Part shown: positions 20,801 through 30,141 of the stretch, one piece after another
How the letters are laid out: the number at the start of each line of letters is the position of its first letter
Numbering within the stretch: the stretch's first letter is position 1
Source of the DNA: GCA-2861595 sp035526335
Lineage (GTDB): Bacteria; Actinomycetota; Acidimicrobiia; Acidimicrobiales; GCA-2861595
Assembly (NCBI GenBank): GCA_035526335.1
Contig: DATLCN010000049.1
Span: forward strand, 1-45,811
Direction of reading: 5' to 3'
DNA: 45,811 nucleotides
The notes under the pieces: generated by a model
The model's database searches: none
Told to the model about the DNA's origin: nothing
Seen by the model: only the letters and a program-made list of their open reading frames with translations
Program-made: the position numbers and the translations under genes

Positions 20801-23146
20801 TCATGTCGCGACGACCTTCAACTTGGCGAGGAAGGTGCCCTCGGGGTCGTAGGGAGCGTCGGCTGAGAACTTCATGGCGTTGTAGCGGTAGTCGTCGACG
20901 GTGACGAGGTAGGTGGCCGTGCCCTCCTGGTAGGTGACGGCGGCGCGGGAGCTATTGAGCCCGACGAGGTAGGCCAACTCCGCCGGCAGGTTCACGTCCA
21001 CGTTGTCGCCATCCACGTCGTAGGCGCTGGCCAAGATGATGGGCACGAAGATGTTGTTGCCCTGCTCGGTAACGGCCTCGGCCTTGAGGGTGAACCGGGA
21101 CAGTTCCGGGCCCGCTATGGCGCTGGTGCCGCCAAGCGTCCACCCCACATCAGGGCCTTCGACGAAGCTCACCTTGTCGACGTAGTGAACATCGCCAACC
21201 GTGGTGCCGACTACATAGAGGACCACCTGCGCCCACGCCGCTCCGGCCGGAGCAACGTAGGTAACGGTGACGGGCGTGAACGCTCCCGTCACCTCATTGG
21301 CTGCGTCGGGGTCGTGGCCAGAAGGGATCAACACATTGGTGCTGGTGTAGAACTCAAGAGCAGCCCGAACCGGGCGATTGGCACCAGCGGACCGAAACGA
21401 CGCCGTGACCGTGTAGGTGCGCCCCACAATCACTGGCTGTCCGAGCCAAGGCTGTGCGTACCCGGTGACGGTACGGGCGTCCATGGACGCCCCGGTAGCC
21501 AGCGCCGTCATCGCCAAGGACGCCGACCCATCGGCAGCGAAGGCCGTCGAGCGAGCCACGGTGCAGTTGTTCAGGACGGTGTACTCCACGGCCGCAGCCG
21601 CCTCGAAGCTCGACTGCTGAGCGGTGAGAAGGTTCACGCCCGCCTTGCGGGCGAAGTCGAACTGCAAGTTGAAGGAGTCCCCAGTCAGGTTCCCGGCGCT
21701 GAGCTGGTCGAGCGAGGTGGTGGCGCTGTGGCTGCCGATGGGGTTGAAGGTGGTGTTGTCTCGGCTGATGGAGGTGGTCACCGTTCCCTGCAACGAGTCG
21801 TAACGAACGTCAGCGAACATGGCGACCTTGGACTCAGACAGGCCGAAGCTCAACCGCCCAGTACGCAGGCGGGCGGTAGGGACCTTGTTGGTGGACTCGA
21901 CAAAGCACGACGCCGTGGCCACCGAGAACACCCGGCGGTTCTGGAAGGTGACCACCGAGGTCACCGAGCCCTGAGCAAGGGCCATGAGGTCACTGGCGTA
22001 AGCCGGTGCCAGCGATGCGGTGAACGAGCGCAGATCGAGACGGCCGAGGCCCGATGATGTCGAGTCGTAGTTTGTCCACCCGAACCACACGAACTGGTCC
22101 TGGCCCTCGAAGCACAGAACGGGGCTGGTGGTGGGGATCAGCGCACCGATGTTGATATCGCCGTCAACGGTTACCTCGGCAAAGCGCACCCCTTTGTCGC
22201 TACCGATGAACAGGTAGCCGAGGTAGGAGTAGAGACTGCGAACGATCTCGCCGTCAGGAAGTTCGCCGGCCACGACGGGAGCGGTGAGCGAGATCCCCTC
22301 GGGAGTGAGGGTGGTCTTGTAGATGAGCCCTTTGTCGCCTGAGTACCCGGCGGCGAAGATGTGGCGCTTGCCGGCGGCGAAGTCCACCCAGGCGAAGTCG
22401 GGGTTGGGGTGGGTGAACAAGGCAGCGGGAGCGGCCCCGGTGGCGGTGACGTTGTAGATGCTGGCCCCGCTTGATGCCATAAGTCGACCGTTGACGTAGG
22501 CGATGAGATTGGTGTTCAGGTCGCTGTAGTGCGTGGATGTGCCGGCCCCACGGTTGGTAACGTGGATGCCGCCGGTTCCCAGTGCCGCCCAGACCTTGTT
22601 GCCGTCAGTGGCAAGCGAGGTGACTGGCTGTTGGGGCGTCTCGCCTGCGTTGATCTGTGAGATCGTCCAGGTCGGGAACCCCGCGGCAGTGATGTCCGTC
22701 GTCCAGCGCACCTCTGTCTGATCACCGCTGTAGAGGTAGTTGCCGGCAACGACCATCTTGGCGTTGGACACCAGGCCCTTGGACGCCGTGTCGTTGAGCA
22801 TCGACACCGACCAGCGGTCGAAGACGTTGAGGCCCTTGGACGACTCGAAGCGGAAGGGGTCACTGGACGCCTTGTCGAGACGGCTCTGCCCGGCGCCGTG
22901 GTGCCAGGACTCCTGGGAGCGACGCCACAGCCCCTCGGGGTTGAGCGATCCCTCTCCCGTCTCGTCCGCTGAGTCCTGTTGGGGCTTGAGCCGGGGAATG
23001 GACTGGTGCGCCCACTCCCCGCTCTTGGCGTCGATCTTGTACACGTGGCCGCCGAGAGCGATCTGGTCGGTGCCGAGAACATTGTCGGCAACCGCAGTCC
23101 CCGATCCGGCGTAGTAGCGGTGATCGAAGTCGACGAGCAGGCTCAT
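20801..23146 (-). CDS. Large tail protein, beta-propeller-like with CBM-like insertion
   Basis: A 781-residue protein. Residues about 115-430 contain regularly spaced short strands (VTSLATDGNKVWAALGTGGI, FAAGYSGDKGLIYKT, YLGYLFIGSDKGVRFAEV, QFVWFGWTNYDS), the look of a beta propeller. A later domain (about 525-670) resembles a carbohydrate-binding beta sandwich (NCTVARSTAFAADGSASLAM, RTYTVTASFRSAG). Such proteins form the nozzle or adhesion part of short tails. ATG 23146 overlaps the upstream stop. Confidence 0.75.
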   Translation of the reverse strand: MSLLVDFDHRYYAGSGTAVADNVLGTDQIALGGHVYKIDAKSGEWAHQSIPRLKPQQDSADETGEGSLNPEGLWRRSQESWHHGAGQSRLDKASSDPFRFESSKGLNVFDRWSVSMLNDTASKGLVSNAKMVVAGNYLYSGDQTEVRWTTDITAAGFPTWTISQINAGETPQQPVTSLATDGNKVWAALGTGGIHVTNRGAGTSTHYSDLNTNLIAYVNGRLMASSGASIYNVTATGAAPAALFTHPNPDFAWVDFAAGKRHIFAAGYSGDKGLIYKTTLTPEGISLTAPVVAGELPDGEIVRSLYSYLGYLFIGSDKGVRFAEVTVDGDINIGALIPTTSPVLCFEGQDQFVWFGWTNYDSTSSGLGRLDLRSFTASLAPAYASDLMALAQGSVTSVVTFQNRRVFSVATASCFVESTNKVPTARLRTGRLSFGLSESKVAMFADVRYDSLQGTVTTSISRDNTTFNPIGSHSATTSLDQLSAGNLTGDSFNLQFDFARKAGVNLLTAQQSSFEAAAAVEYTVLNNCTVARSTAFAADGSASLAMTALATGASMDARTVTGYAQPWLGQPVIVGRTYTVTASFRSAGANRPVRAALEFYTSTNVLIPSGHDPDAANEVTGAFTPVTVTYVAPAGAAWAQVVLYVVGTTVGDVHYVDKVSFVEGPDVGWTLGGTSAIAGPELSRFTLKAEAVTEQGNNIFVPIILASAYDVDGDNVDVNLPAELAYLVGLNSSRAAVTYQEGTATYLVTVDDYRYNAMKFSADAPYDPEGTFLAKLKVVAT

Positions 23147-24066
23147 GCGCCCACCCCGAAGCGGCGGTGTCGGTTCTGGGAGGGATAGAGGTCGGCCAGT
23201 CGTGTCGCCTCGGCGGCAATGCGCTGGGACCGAATGGCCACGAGGTTGCGGGTGGACCCGAGGATGGCGCCGGGAGGAACCTCCTCGGCCCGGCGGGTGT
23301 CGCCCTGGTTGTCGGTGAAGTTGCGGCGCACCTCTCGTCCGGCGATGCAGCGGATGGCGGCGCCGAGGGCGAGAATGTCCACCGCGGTGGTCGGGATGCC
23401 CGTGACTGTGGGCACCACGTCAGTCAGGACCACCGTGGGGGTGAACACCGCCTTGTAGACCACCCGCAGCGATGCTCCGGGGTCCACGCCGTCATGGAGC
23501 ATGAGCGAGATGCCACTGGCGAACTCGGTGGTGGACTGGCTCTGCACCACCTCCCAGTGATCGGCGGTGGGCCAGACCTTCTCGGGGCCGATGGCTCGCC
23601 AACGAATGTCCAACACGTCGATGAGCCCGGTGGGCAGGTTGTAGCCAACGACAGTGGGGCTGGTAACGATGTCGGTGGTGGCGACCCGGAACAGGGCGTT
23701 GTTGGGAGAGGAGAGGTCGGCCAGTTCGTTGTTGATTTCCCGCACGATCTCGGCATCGCTGACCTTGGGATTGACGGTGATGATGTCGTTGGCGTTGTGA
23801 GCCTCAGCCCCGGTACCGAACTGGCCCCGCTCGACGGTGACAGTGGTGGCCGAGGCGGCCCACACGTACATGTCCTCAAGGCCGATGGAGATGCGGCTGC
23901 CCGCTTTGATTTGGCCCAGGGGGTAGGTCACCATGAGCGACGTGACCGACGCGTCGATGCCGGTGACGAGCTTGTTTTGGGCCTCACGGGCGCCGCTGAG
24001 TAGATGCGTGCGGGTGTCGTCGACCACCTGGCGGGTGGTGTAGGTCGAGGGGGTCAGCACGCTCAC
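23143..24066 (-). CDS. Head-to-tail adaptor/connector-like protein
   Basis: A 307-residue structural protein. An early segment (RISIGLEDMYVWAASATTVTVERGQFGT) and then AEIVREINNELADLSSPNNALFRV resemble phage neck or adaptor proteins. Its place between capsid and tail genes supports this. GTG 24066 gives a GTGA overlap with the upstream stop and is preferred to GTG 24060. Confidence 0.6.
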   Translation of the reverse strand: MSVLTPSTYTTRQVVDDTRTHLLSGAREAQNKLVTGIDASVTSLMVTYPLGQIKAGSRISIGLEDMYVWAASATTVTVERGQFGTGAEAHNANDIITVNPKVSDAEIVREINNELADLSSPNNALFRVATTDIVTSPTVVGYNLPTGLIDVLDIRWRAIGPEKVWPTADHWEVVQSQSTTEFASGISLMLHDGVDPGASLRVVYKAVFTPTVVLTDVVPTVTGIPTTAVDILALGAAIRCIAGREVRRNFTDNQGDTRRAEEVPPGAILGSTRNLVAIRSQRIAAEATRLADLYPSQNRHRRFGVGA

Positions 24067-24374
24067 AGAGTCAGCTCCCCGAGGTTGCGCCCACCGTCGG
24101 TGACGGTGTGAATGTCGTTGGCCAACTCCCGTACGCTTCGGTCCTCGATGATCTGGTTCGTCTCGATCTCGACGCGGCTCTGGGCCCTCGTCTCCAAGGC
24201 GGCGCAACCGTCGATACCCTCGGGCTGTAGTCCCTGTTGGCGCAGGCGGGCGTAGGCCGGGAGATCCCGGTCCCACCGGCGCTCGGTGAGGCTGGGAGCG
24301 GTCGGGCCGCTTCTCATGCTGATGGAGCGGTAGTGCTCGGCGGGGGAGTCACAGCAACCGCGGGCGCAAGACAT
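24063..24374 (-). CDS. Hypothetical structural protein, 103 aa
   Basis: A 103-residue soluble protein with an N-terminal Cys cluster (CARGCC) and a helical C-terminal half. Start and stop both overlap neighbours. Located among head completion genes, so a small neck or virion protein is likely. Confidence 0.6.
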   Translation of the reverse strand: MSCARGCCDSPAEHYRSISMRSGPTAPSLTERRWDRDLPAYARLRQQGLQPEGIDGCAALETRAQSRVEIETNQIIEDRSVRELANDIHTVTDGGRNLGELTL

Positions 24375-24634
24375 CAGGTCACCACGAAGCCATCGGCCAC
24401 CAGCTCCGCGGCTACGGCGTCGGTGACTGTGTAGGTGTGGCCGCCGAGGAAGCCGCTCGTTTCGGTGATCTCAGTGTCGAGCGGGTAGTCGACGGCGACC
24501 CAGTGCCCGGCGCGGCGCACGACGGAGCGACTCCGACTGTATTTGTAATGACGACCAAGATCCCTGGCGATCCCCCGAGACTCCGGGAGAACGCCAGGGA
24601 GATCCTTGATCGTGGGCGGGTAGAAGGTGGGCAC
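24374..24634 (-). CDS. Hypothetical head/neck protein, 86 aa
   Basis: An 86-residue protein with a basic middle (RHYKYSRSRSVVRRAGHW) and a C-terminal fold ending TDAVAAELVADGFVVT. The start is GTG 24634. No family match; position suggests a head completion protein. Confidence 0.6.
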   Translation of the reverse strand: MPTFYPPTIKDLPGVLPESRGIARDLGRHYKYSRSRSVVRRAGHWVAVDYPLDTEITETSGFLGGHTYTVTDAVAAELVADGFVVT

Positions 24635-24644
24635 AGCCGCCCGC

Positions 24645-24839
24645 CTAGCGACCCTTCTTGAGAACGTCCTTGGAGGTGGTGACGCCGGACTTCTTCGACT
24701 CCGGGGGGGCGGACTTGCCGCCCCCCTTGCGCTCGGGCTGGTCGCCCTCGACGAAGTGGGTCTGGCAGTTGAGGCACTGCCATTCCTCGGCCAACGCCTG
24801 CACGTCCGCTGAGCGACAGTGCGGGCAAGTCGCCGCCAT
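24645..24839 (-). CDS. Zinc-ribbon protein, 64 aa
   Basis: A 64-residue protein: four-cysteine ribbon (CPHC and CLNC, residues 5-25) followed by a Lys/Ser-rich tail. ATG 24839 overlaps the capsid stop. Small zinc-ribbon proteins next to capsid genes recur in actinophages; role unknown. Confidence 0.65.
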   Translation of the reverse strand: MAATCPHCRSADVQALAEEWQCLNCQTHFVEGDQPERKGGGKSAPPESKKSGVTTSKDVLKKGR

Positions 24840-25792
24840 CAGACGTTGGTCCCAATGGAGCTGGAGGTTTCGACCCGGCGCAGGCTGGCCTGGCGGAACA
24901 CGCCGTAGTTGCCGAACCAGTGCCAACCCCAGGGCTTGAAGCGCCGCAGCTTGTCGGTCACCGGGGATTCGATGACCGTGGGCAACGGGCCTCGGCCCTC
25001 GTAGGTGGAGTACGCCTTGGCTATTGCCTGACGCCCGAAGAACAGCGCCGCGTACACGTCGACGGTGCCACCGACGCCGGCATCAGCGAAGTTGGTCACC
25101 CGGGGGCTGGTGAAGAACCGGAAGCCCTCGAACTCGCCTACCTCGCCGTTCCAGATTTCGTTCGGCTGGGAGTAGACGTGGGGGTCACGCCACGCAGCAG
25201 CGCCCGTCTCAGTCCGCAGGTCGTAGGCCTGGTCGGGGTGGATGGCCGCGGCATAGAACGACCCGAAGGGGACGACACTGGCGTTCACCAGATCCGTGTA
25301 GGCCCGGCGCACGTTCGCCGCGGTGAGGGTGTGGCCGGCGGCCACAGTGACACGGGAGGTGGCGGCGCCGCCGTAGCGCACGTTGGTCCCGGCGACGAGA
25401 ACGTCACGAGCAATGGTGTCGATGGAGATGCCGGCGTTGTAACCCAGGACGTTGGTGACGGCGGGCTCCAAGGGCAGGTAGGCGGTGGCCCGTGCCTTGT
25501 AGCTGGTGTTGATGGCGTTGCCCTTTTCCAGCAACGTCACCGTGACCTGGGAGTCCGACATCAGCACCGTGGCCACGTCGTCGGTTTCTCCCAACGTGGT
25601 GGTGGCGGCGGCCAGGTCGTTCATCAGCTCGAAGGTCACAGACACGCCCCTTGCGGGAGCGGCGTTGGTGGACTTCACGTCCGCGAACATGTCGAAGTAG
25701 AGCTGAGGCCGTAGCGCGTAGTAGAGCGCCAGGTCCCAGGTCGCTTGGTCGAGGTTGAGGCTCGACGTTTGGGTCATCGTGGCGTCAGCCAT
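24839..25792 (-). CDS. Major capsid protein, N4-gp56 family type
   Basis: A 317-residue protein with features of N4-gp56-family capsids: the N-terminal LALYYALRPQLYFDMFAD, a central GISIDTIARDVLVAG, and the strongly conserved FYAAAIHPDQAYDLRTETG, YSQPNEIWNGEVGEFEGFRF segment. It should adopt the HK97 fold. It is preceded by the scaffold gene and has a good AAAGGA upstream of ATG 25792. Confidence 0.88.
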   Translation of the reverse strand: MADATMTQTSSLNLDQATWDLALYYALRPQLYFDMFADVKSTNAAPARGVSVTFELMNDLAAATTTLGETDDVATVLMSDSQVTVTLLEKGNAINTSYKARATAYLPLEPAVTNVLGYNAGISIDTIARDVLVAGTNVRYGGAATSRVTVAAGHTLTAANVRRAYTDLVNASVVPFGSFYAAAIHPDQAYDLRTETGAAAWRDPHVYSQPNEIWNGEVGEFEGFRFFTSPRVTNFADAGVGGTVDVYAALFFGRQAIAKAYSTYEGRGPLPTVIESPVTDKLRRFKPWGWHWFGNYGVFRQASLRRVETSSSIGTNV

Positions 25793-25811
25793 GGAAATGT
25801 CCTTTCAAGAT

Positions 25812-26339
25812 TTAGGGGAAAACGGCTTGCTGGATCACATCGGTGGTGTCGACCCGGCCCATGGCGTGCATGGCGTCCCAGAACTCCTGCTCGGTGCCGC
25901 CACGCAACTTCTCCACCACTTCGGCAGGGTTGGCGGTGGGCGCAGAGGACTGCCCAGATGCAGCCGCGGCGATGGCGTCGTGGCCATCGAGTTCGGCTGC
26001 GGGGGTGTCGGGCGGCGCGGCGGAGATGAGCCCGGCGGACTCGGCCCACGCCTTGACGCTTGCGGGGTCAGACGGGGAAACGGTGTCGGGGATCTTCAGG
26101 GCGGAGGGGGCGATAGGCACGCCCAGTTCCTTGAGCTGTGAAGCCAGGAACATGTCTCGGTAGGACTTGTTCTCCTCGGCCAGCTTGTCGTTCTCGCTCT
26201 TGGTGCGATTGGCGAACTTGCGAAGCTGGGAACCCTCTTGGGCATTGCCGGCGGCTGCTTGACGCAGTTGCTCGGCCACCTCGTCGTCGAGGTCACCTGA
26301 TGCGCTCAGGTCGGAAAGCAGGTCATCGAGATTGGACAT
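25812..26339 (-). CDS. Scaffolding protein
   Basis: A 175-residue acidic helical protein: N-terminal DDLLSDLSASGDLDDEV, a central coiled coil (QLRKFANRTKSENDKLAEEN), a low-complexity Ala/Pro part and a C-terminal helix. Composition, size and the place directly upstream of the capsid gene are typical of a scaffold. ATG 26339 has AAGGAG 7 nt upstream; the longer frame to 26399 lacks this. Confidence 0.8.
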   Translation of the reverse strand: MSNLDDLLSDLSASGDLDDEVAEQLRQAAAGNAQEGSQLRKFANRTKSENDKLAEENKSYRDMFLASQLKELGVPIAPSALKIPDTVSPSDPASVKAWAESAGLISAAPPDTPAAELDGHDAIAAAASGQSSAPTANPAEVVEKLRGGTEQEFWDAMHAMGRVDTTDVIQQAVFP

Positions 26340-26520
26340 GGGCTCGCTCCTTGAGTCAGCGCGGGGCAACCGGAGGGGTTGACCCGGAAAACGGGACAAC
26401 GGACGGTGGTGCCTGGCTTTCGCTACTCAGCGCACCTTGGGAGCCAATCGGCTTCGACCAAGGGCCAAGGAGGGGCCTTCAGTGACGCAAACTACACACT
26501 TGTCACTTGAAAAGCAACAA
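26340..26520 (-). promoter_or_regulatory. Intergenic region with probable late promoter
   Basis: This is the only sizeable gap in the late operon. On the minus strand, TTGCTT (26517-26512) and TAGTTT (26494-26489) form -35 and -10 elements 17 nt apart. An inverted repeat AGTGAC (26481-26486) / GTCACT (26502-26507) overlaps the promoter and may be an operator. It would give extra transcripts for scaffold, capsid and tail genes. The region is also more AT-rich than its surroundings. Confidence 0.5.
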
Positions 26521-27438
26521 CTACGTGTTGGCTGAGCCCAATCCCCCGATGCCGGCCTTGTCGGTGGCGAAGGACCCGCCACCGGAGAAGGCTGCGGCCC
26601 GGGCCTGGGCCTTGCGCTTGATGCGCTCACGAGCCATCACGTCTCCGGTGGCCGCCGCGATCTGGTCGGCTCGACTGATGTTGGCGGTGACCTCGCCGGG
26701 CAGGGTGCCCATGAGTTCACTGCTGGCGGCAATCTCACCGAAGGCTCCCCGGATCGAGGCTGGGTCGATGCCACGTTGAGCCAGGTTCAGTGCCTCCTCA
26801 CCGCTGAGGGCAAAGCCACCGGCGCGGGCCTCGGCTCCCACCCTGGCAGCGGCAATGCGCTGGGCGATGGCGGGACGCTCTCGGTAGGACTTCTGAATAT
26901 GGTCGAGCGCCATGTCGGGGTTGATTACGTAGGCCAGCAGGTTCCCCTCGGTCAGCCCGTAGTTGGCCATGAGTTCAGCTCGGGCCGCGGGGTCGAGGGA
27001 GTAGGAGACGGTCTTGTATTGCTCGATGCGGTCATTGAGTTCGGCTACCGAGGTGTCATCGACCAAGAAGTTGATGAAGTCCTCGGGGCTGTCGTAGAAA
27101 CCCTCAGGCAGCCCGGCGGCCTTGAACAGACCACGCACGCTGCGCTCATAGGCCAGTACCTCGCTCACGCTGATGGGAGGTAGGCCCCGGTCACGGCGGG
27201 CAAAGATGGCCTTGAAGCGGCGCTGAAAGGCTGGCTGGTCGTAGAGCTGCTGGGTGATGACGGTGGGGGAGTGGCCGGCCTGAACCTGCTCAAGCGCCCA
27301 CGGGCTGAGTTCCTCGAGGCCGTAGTCGGCCAGGAGGCTTTGCAGGTAGGCGAAGGCGTCGGAGTCACCGGACTCGGCAAAAAGCGTGGTCGCTCCCATG
27401 CGACCGGGGTTTCCGTAGGACTGATAGTCGTCGGCCAT
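26521..27438 (-). CDS. Internal virion protein, 305 aa
   Basis: A 305-residue, mainly helical protein. The N-terminal half has repeated Gly-Leu-Pro helical motifs (LLADYGLEELSPWALEQVQAG, FKAAGLPEGFYDSPEDFINF) and the tail is Ala/Gly-rich. It is one of four consecutive large helical proteins between portal and scaffold, where podoviruses keep internal core or ejection proteins. No family name can be given. Confidence 0.65.
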   Translation of the reverse strand: MADDYQSYGNPGRMGATTLFAESGDSDAFAYLQSLLADYGLEELSPWALEQVQAGHSPTVITQQLYDQPAFQRRFKAIFARRDRGLPPISVSEVLAYERSVRGLFKAAGLPEGFYDSPEDFINFLVDDTSVAELNDRIEQYKTVSYSLDPAARAELMANYGLTEGNLLAYVINPDMALDHIQKSYRERPAIAQRIAAARVGAEARAGGFALSGEEALNLAQRGIDPASIRGAFGEIAASSELMGTLPGEVTANISRADQIAAATGDVMARERIKRKAQARAAAFSGGGSFATDKAGIGGLGSANT

Positions 27439-28304
27439 CAGCGACTCACCGCCCCGAAGCTCTCAAGTAGGCGCTCACCGATCTCGGCTGCGGAGTCGAG
27501 GGCGTTCTTGGTCTTGCGCCACTCGGGCTGTTCACGCACATACTTGGCCATCTCTACTGCCGACATCTTGCGGGTGGCGCCGGTCTTGGGATCAACGTAG
27601 GCGACCACGTTGCGCCACTTGGGGTCCCTCATGAAGTTGATGGTGCCGGGGTCAATCTCCATCATCTCGGCAATCTGGGAGCGGTAGGGGTTGGTGATCT
27701 GATCCAAGGTCATCCCCTTGTCGAGTTCTTCGGACAGCGACGGCATCAGCGCCTTGGCCTGTTCGATCATCTGGGAGCGGAAGTTGTCCATGGTCGAGCG
27801 CCCGGCGTTGATCTCCCGGAACCAACTCCGCACCGTCGTCTCGTCGAGGTCCACGCCGTAGCTGGCGGCCATCTGATAGAGGTCAGTACGCACCGCCGAG
27901 GAAGGAACGCCGTCGATGGCCTGGGCGAGGTTGTCAGCCACGAAGCGCTGTAGCGCTGCGCCCTTGATACCGAACGACATGGCGGTGTTGGCCATCCAGT
28001 CGAAGTGGGCATCGTTGACCAGACCGCCGCCGTAGCCCATGTTGACGGCAATGGAGCGGATCTCCTGGTTCGTCTCGGCCAGCGTCGCCTGGAACTCACC
28101 GGGGTCGGTGCCCTGTAGGGACTGGTAGTGGCGCGATGCCTCCGAACTCGTGCGCCACCAGTTGGTGGCCTGCACCGCAGCTTGGAAACGCTCGGCCGTC
28201 CACCCCTCGGCGTAGGCCTGCTCGAACAGCGGCGCTATCTCGGGGTTGTCGATGAGCCACCCGAGTTGGGGATACTGGGCTTTGAGTTCCTCTCGGCTGG
28301 CCAT
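27438..28304 (-). CDS. Internal virion protein, 288 aa
   Basis: A 288-residue helical protein, starting MASREELKAQYPQLGWLIDN, with the same short-helix style as the 305-aa and 303-aa neighbours (QYPQLGWLIDNPEIAPLFEQ). It is probably an ejection/core protein. ATG 28304 overlaps the stop of the lysin gene; the longer frame to 28409 would intrude into it. Confidence 0.65.
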   Translation of the reverse strand: MASREELKAQYPQLGWLIDNPEIAPLFEQAYAEGWTAERFQAAVQATNWWRTSSEASRHYQSLQGTDPGEFQATLAETNQEIRSIAVNMGYGGGLVNDAHFDWMANTAMSFGIKGAALQRFVADNLAQAIDGVPSSAVRTDLYQMAASYGVDLDETTVRSWFREINAGRSTMDNFRSQMIEQAKALMPSLSEELDKGMTLDQITNPYRSQIAEMMEIDPGTINFMRDPKWRNVVAYVDPKTGATRKMSAVEMAKYVREQPEWRKTKNALDSAAEIGERLLESFGAVSR

Positions 28305-29233
28305 CAGGCGGCACCCTTCTGCGAGCGGGCCTTCATGCGGGCCAGGGCATCGGCCACGTATTTGCGAACCTGGGGCGAGGCGAACTTGCCGTTGGGCCCG
28401 GCGAACCACGCTGCGGCCACATCGGCCCAGTTGCCGAACTTGGCGTAGTAGGCCTGCATCAGCTCACGGGCCTTGGCATCCTGCACCTCGGGCGGAGCAT
28501 CCGCGGCACGGGCGAAGCCCTTGTAGTTGCCCCAGGTGGCGTCGATGAACTGGTACCCGCCCGAGGCCCTGCCCCACTTCGGCGTCGGCACTCCCACGGC
28601 CTTGTAGTTGCCACCGGACTCCTTGTCACGGATGGCGGCCATGAAAGCGTCGATGCCGTTGGGCCCGCCCTTGGGCGAGGTGGCAATCTGGGAGTCGTCG
28701 GGGGGGTTGGGCAGAGCGGTGTTGCGGGGACCGGGTTCCATCCCCGCCACCTCGGGGTGCTCGTAGGACCAGGCGGCGGGAGAGTAGAAGTGGTCCTTGG
28801 GCGCCATTCCGAGCATTGAGTGCAGCACTGCCCCGTAGTCAGGCTTGTCAGGTTCCTGTGGTTCCTGTGTCTGTGCCGGCGGGGTCACCGTCTCCCCGTT
28901 GGGCCCATGGGTGTGGGCCTGCGGGTCGCTCTTGGCGCCGGCCACCTCGAAGTGCCACGGCTCCCACGTCATGGGCCGGTGAAGACCGAAGCTCGGCGCC
29001 AGGCGCGCGGCCAGGGCGATGTCGCCACCGAGATCGACGGCTGCGCCCTTCTCGTGGTTGGACTTGCCCGGCGGCGCCACCCACTTGCGGGCGCCCTTCT
29101 CGCCGTACTTCTTGACGGCGTTGGCCCACAGCCGCTTCTGCTCGGTGGGGCTGCGATCGCCCGAGACGATCCACACCCGCCCACCGGAGGCGGCGATCAG
29201 GTTCTTGATGGCCTGCTCGAGGGTGGCGTTCAC
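28304..29233 (-). CDS. Two-domain virion lysin: M15 peptidase + lytic transglycosylase
   Basis: A 309-residue protein joining two peptidoglycan hydrolases. Residues 1-100 are an M15/VanY-like D,D-carboxypeptidase with zinc ligands His60 and Asp67 (SNHEKGAAVDLGG) and the EPWHFE motif (Glu91, His94). A Pro/Gln-rich linker follows. Residues about 192-285 are a transglycosylase with catalytic Glu205 in RDKESGGNY and ASGGYQFIDATW. Situated among internal virion genes and away from the holin, it most likely opens the wall during entry. GTG 29233 overlaps the upstream stop. Confidence 0.88.
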   Translation of the reverse strand: MNATLEQAIKNLIAASGGRVWIVSGDRSPTEQKRLWANAVKKYGEKGARKWVAPPGKSNHEKGAAVDLGGDIALAARLAPSFGLHRPMTWEPWHFEVAGAKSDPQAHTHGPNGETVTPPAQTQEPQEPDKPDYGAVLHSMLGMAPKDHFYSPAAWSYEHPEVAGMEPGPRNTALPNPPDDSQIATSPKGGPNGIDAFMAAIRDKESGGNYKAVGVPTPKWGRASGGYQFIDATWGNYKGFARAADAPPEVQDAKARELMQAYYAKFGNWADVAAAWFAGPNGKFASPQVRKYVADALARMKARSQKGAA

Positions 29234-30141
29234 ATCAGGTCCATGAACTGGTTGAACCGGCCGATGGCGTCGTAGGACGATGCCTCGGCATCGAAGCCCT
29301 TGCGCACGAAGCTCTCGGCCTCGCCGCCGGCATTGGGCATGTCCACGAAGTCACCACCTTGGGGGTTGTCGGGGTCCTCCATGTCGTAGGCCTGTCGCTG
29401 CTTGGTGCGTTCCATCTCCTGGTAGGTGTCGATGAATCGCTGGGCCTCGTCGGCTTTGAGCCGACGACCGATCACCCGAGTCGATGAGTCCTCTAGGAGA
29501 TTCTTGAGGTCCTCTGGGTTGGTGAGCTTGGCGATAAAGGGGGCACGCTTTTCCTCCTCCTCCTCCTCCTCCGGTTGGGTGCCGTAGCCGGCGTACTCGC
29601 CGCCTGGCTCGCCGCTTGACTCCAAGTCCGCGAATCCTCGGGCGTACTGGCTTAGAGCGGCTTGGCGATCGAGTCCGGTGCGGTTGGCGAAGGCCAGCAG
29701 GTCCTTGTAGGCGGCGACCGAGGCGTCGTCCCACACCCCGAGGCGAAAGCCCGTCTTCTTGAGTAGACCGGCATCGACCATCTGGCGCTGTAGTGCCGCG
29801 ATGGCAGAGGGGGCGAGGGTGGCGGGCTTCATCTCGTCGCCCGCGAAGTAGCGGGGGGGAACATCGACGGTCTTGGTCTTGGCGCCGGCGAAGGGGCTGT
29901 AGCGCTTCTTGACCATGGTCTTCTTGACGCTGTAGCCCTTGGGCACGCCGACCGGGGTGGGCTCCTTTTCCTTTTCTCCCTCATCTCCCCCGCCGAAGTC
30001 GGGCATAGCCGGCAGGCCGCCCTCGGTAGCGATGATCTCCTCGTCGCTGACCTCGCTCAGCGGCTTGTTGAGGGTGGCGTTCTTGGCCGCGTCGCCCTGC
30101 TTGGGCTTGGGCGTGTAGCTCTTGGTAGGTCGTTTGGCCAT
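29230..30141 (-). CDS. Internal virion protein, 303 aa
   Basis: A 303-residue protein with a basic, disordered N-terminus, a PVGVPKGYSVKKTM segment, a helical middle, and an EEEEEEE run encoded by a CTC microsatellite (29551-29571 region, plus-strand reading). It is coupled to both neighbours and is probably a core or ejection protein. Confidence 0.65.
   Translation of the reverse strand: MAKRPTKSYTPKPKQGDAAKNATLNKPLSEVSDEEIIATEGGLPAMPDFGGGDEGEKEKEPTPVGVPKGYSVKKTMVKKRYSPFAGAKTKTVDVPPRYFAGDEMKPATLAPSAIAALQRQMVDAGLLKKTGFRLGVWDDASVAAYKDLLAFANRTGLDRQAALSQYARGFADLESSGEPGGEYAGYGTQPEEEEEEEKRAPFIAKLTNPEDLKNLLEDSSTRVIGRRLKADEAQRFIDTYQEMERTKQRQAYDMEDPDNPQGGDFVDMPNAGGEAESFVRKGFDAEASSYDAIGRFNQFMDLM

Noticed and set aside
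29551..29575. CTC microsatellite as a phase-variation site
   Set aside because: It is a trinucleotide run, so changes would only add or remove Glu residues; no frame switching is expected.
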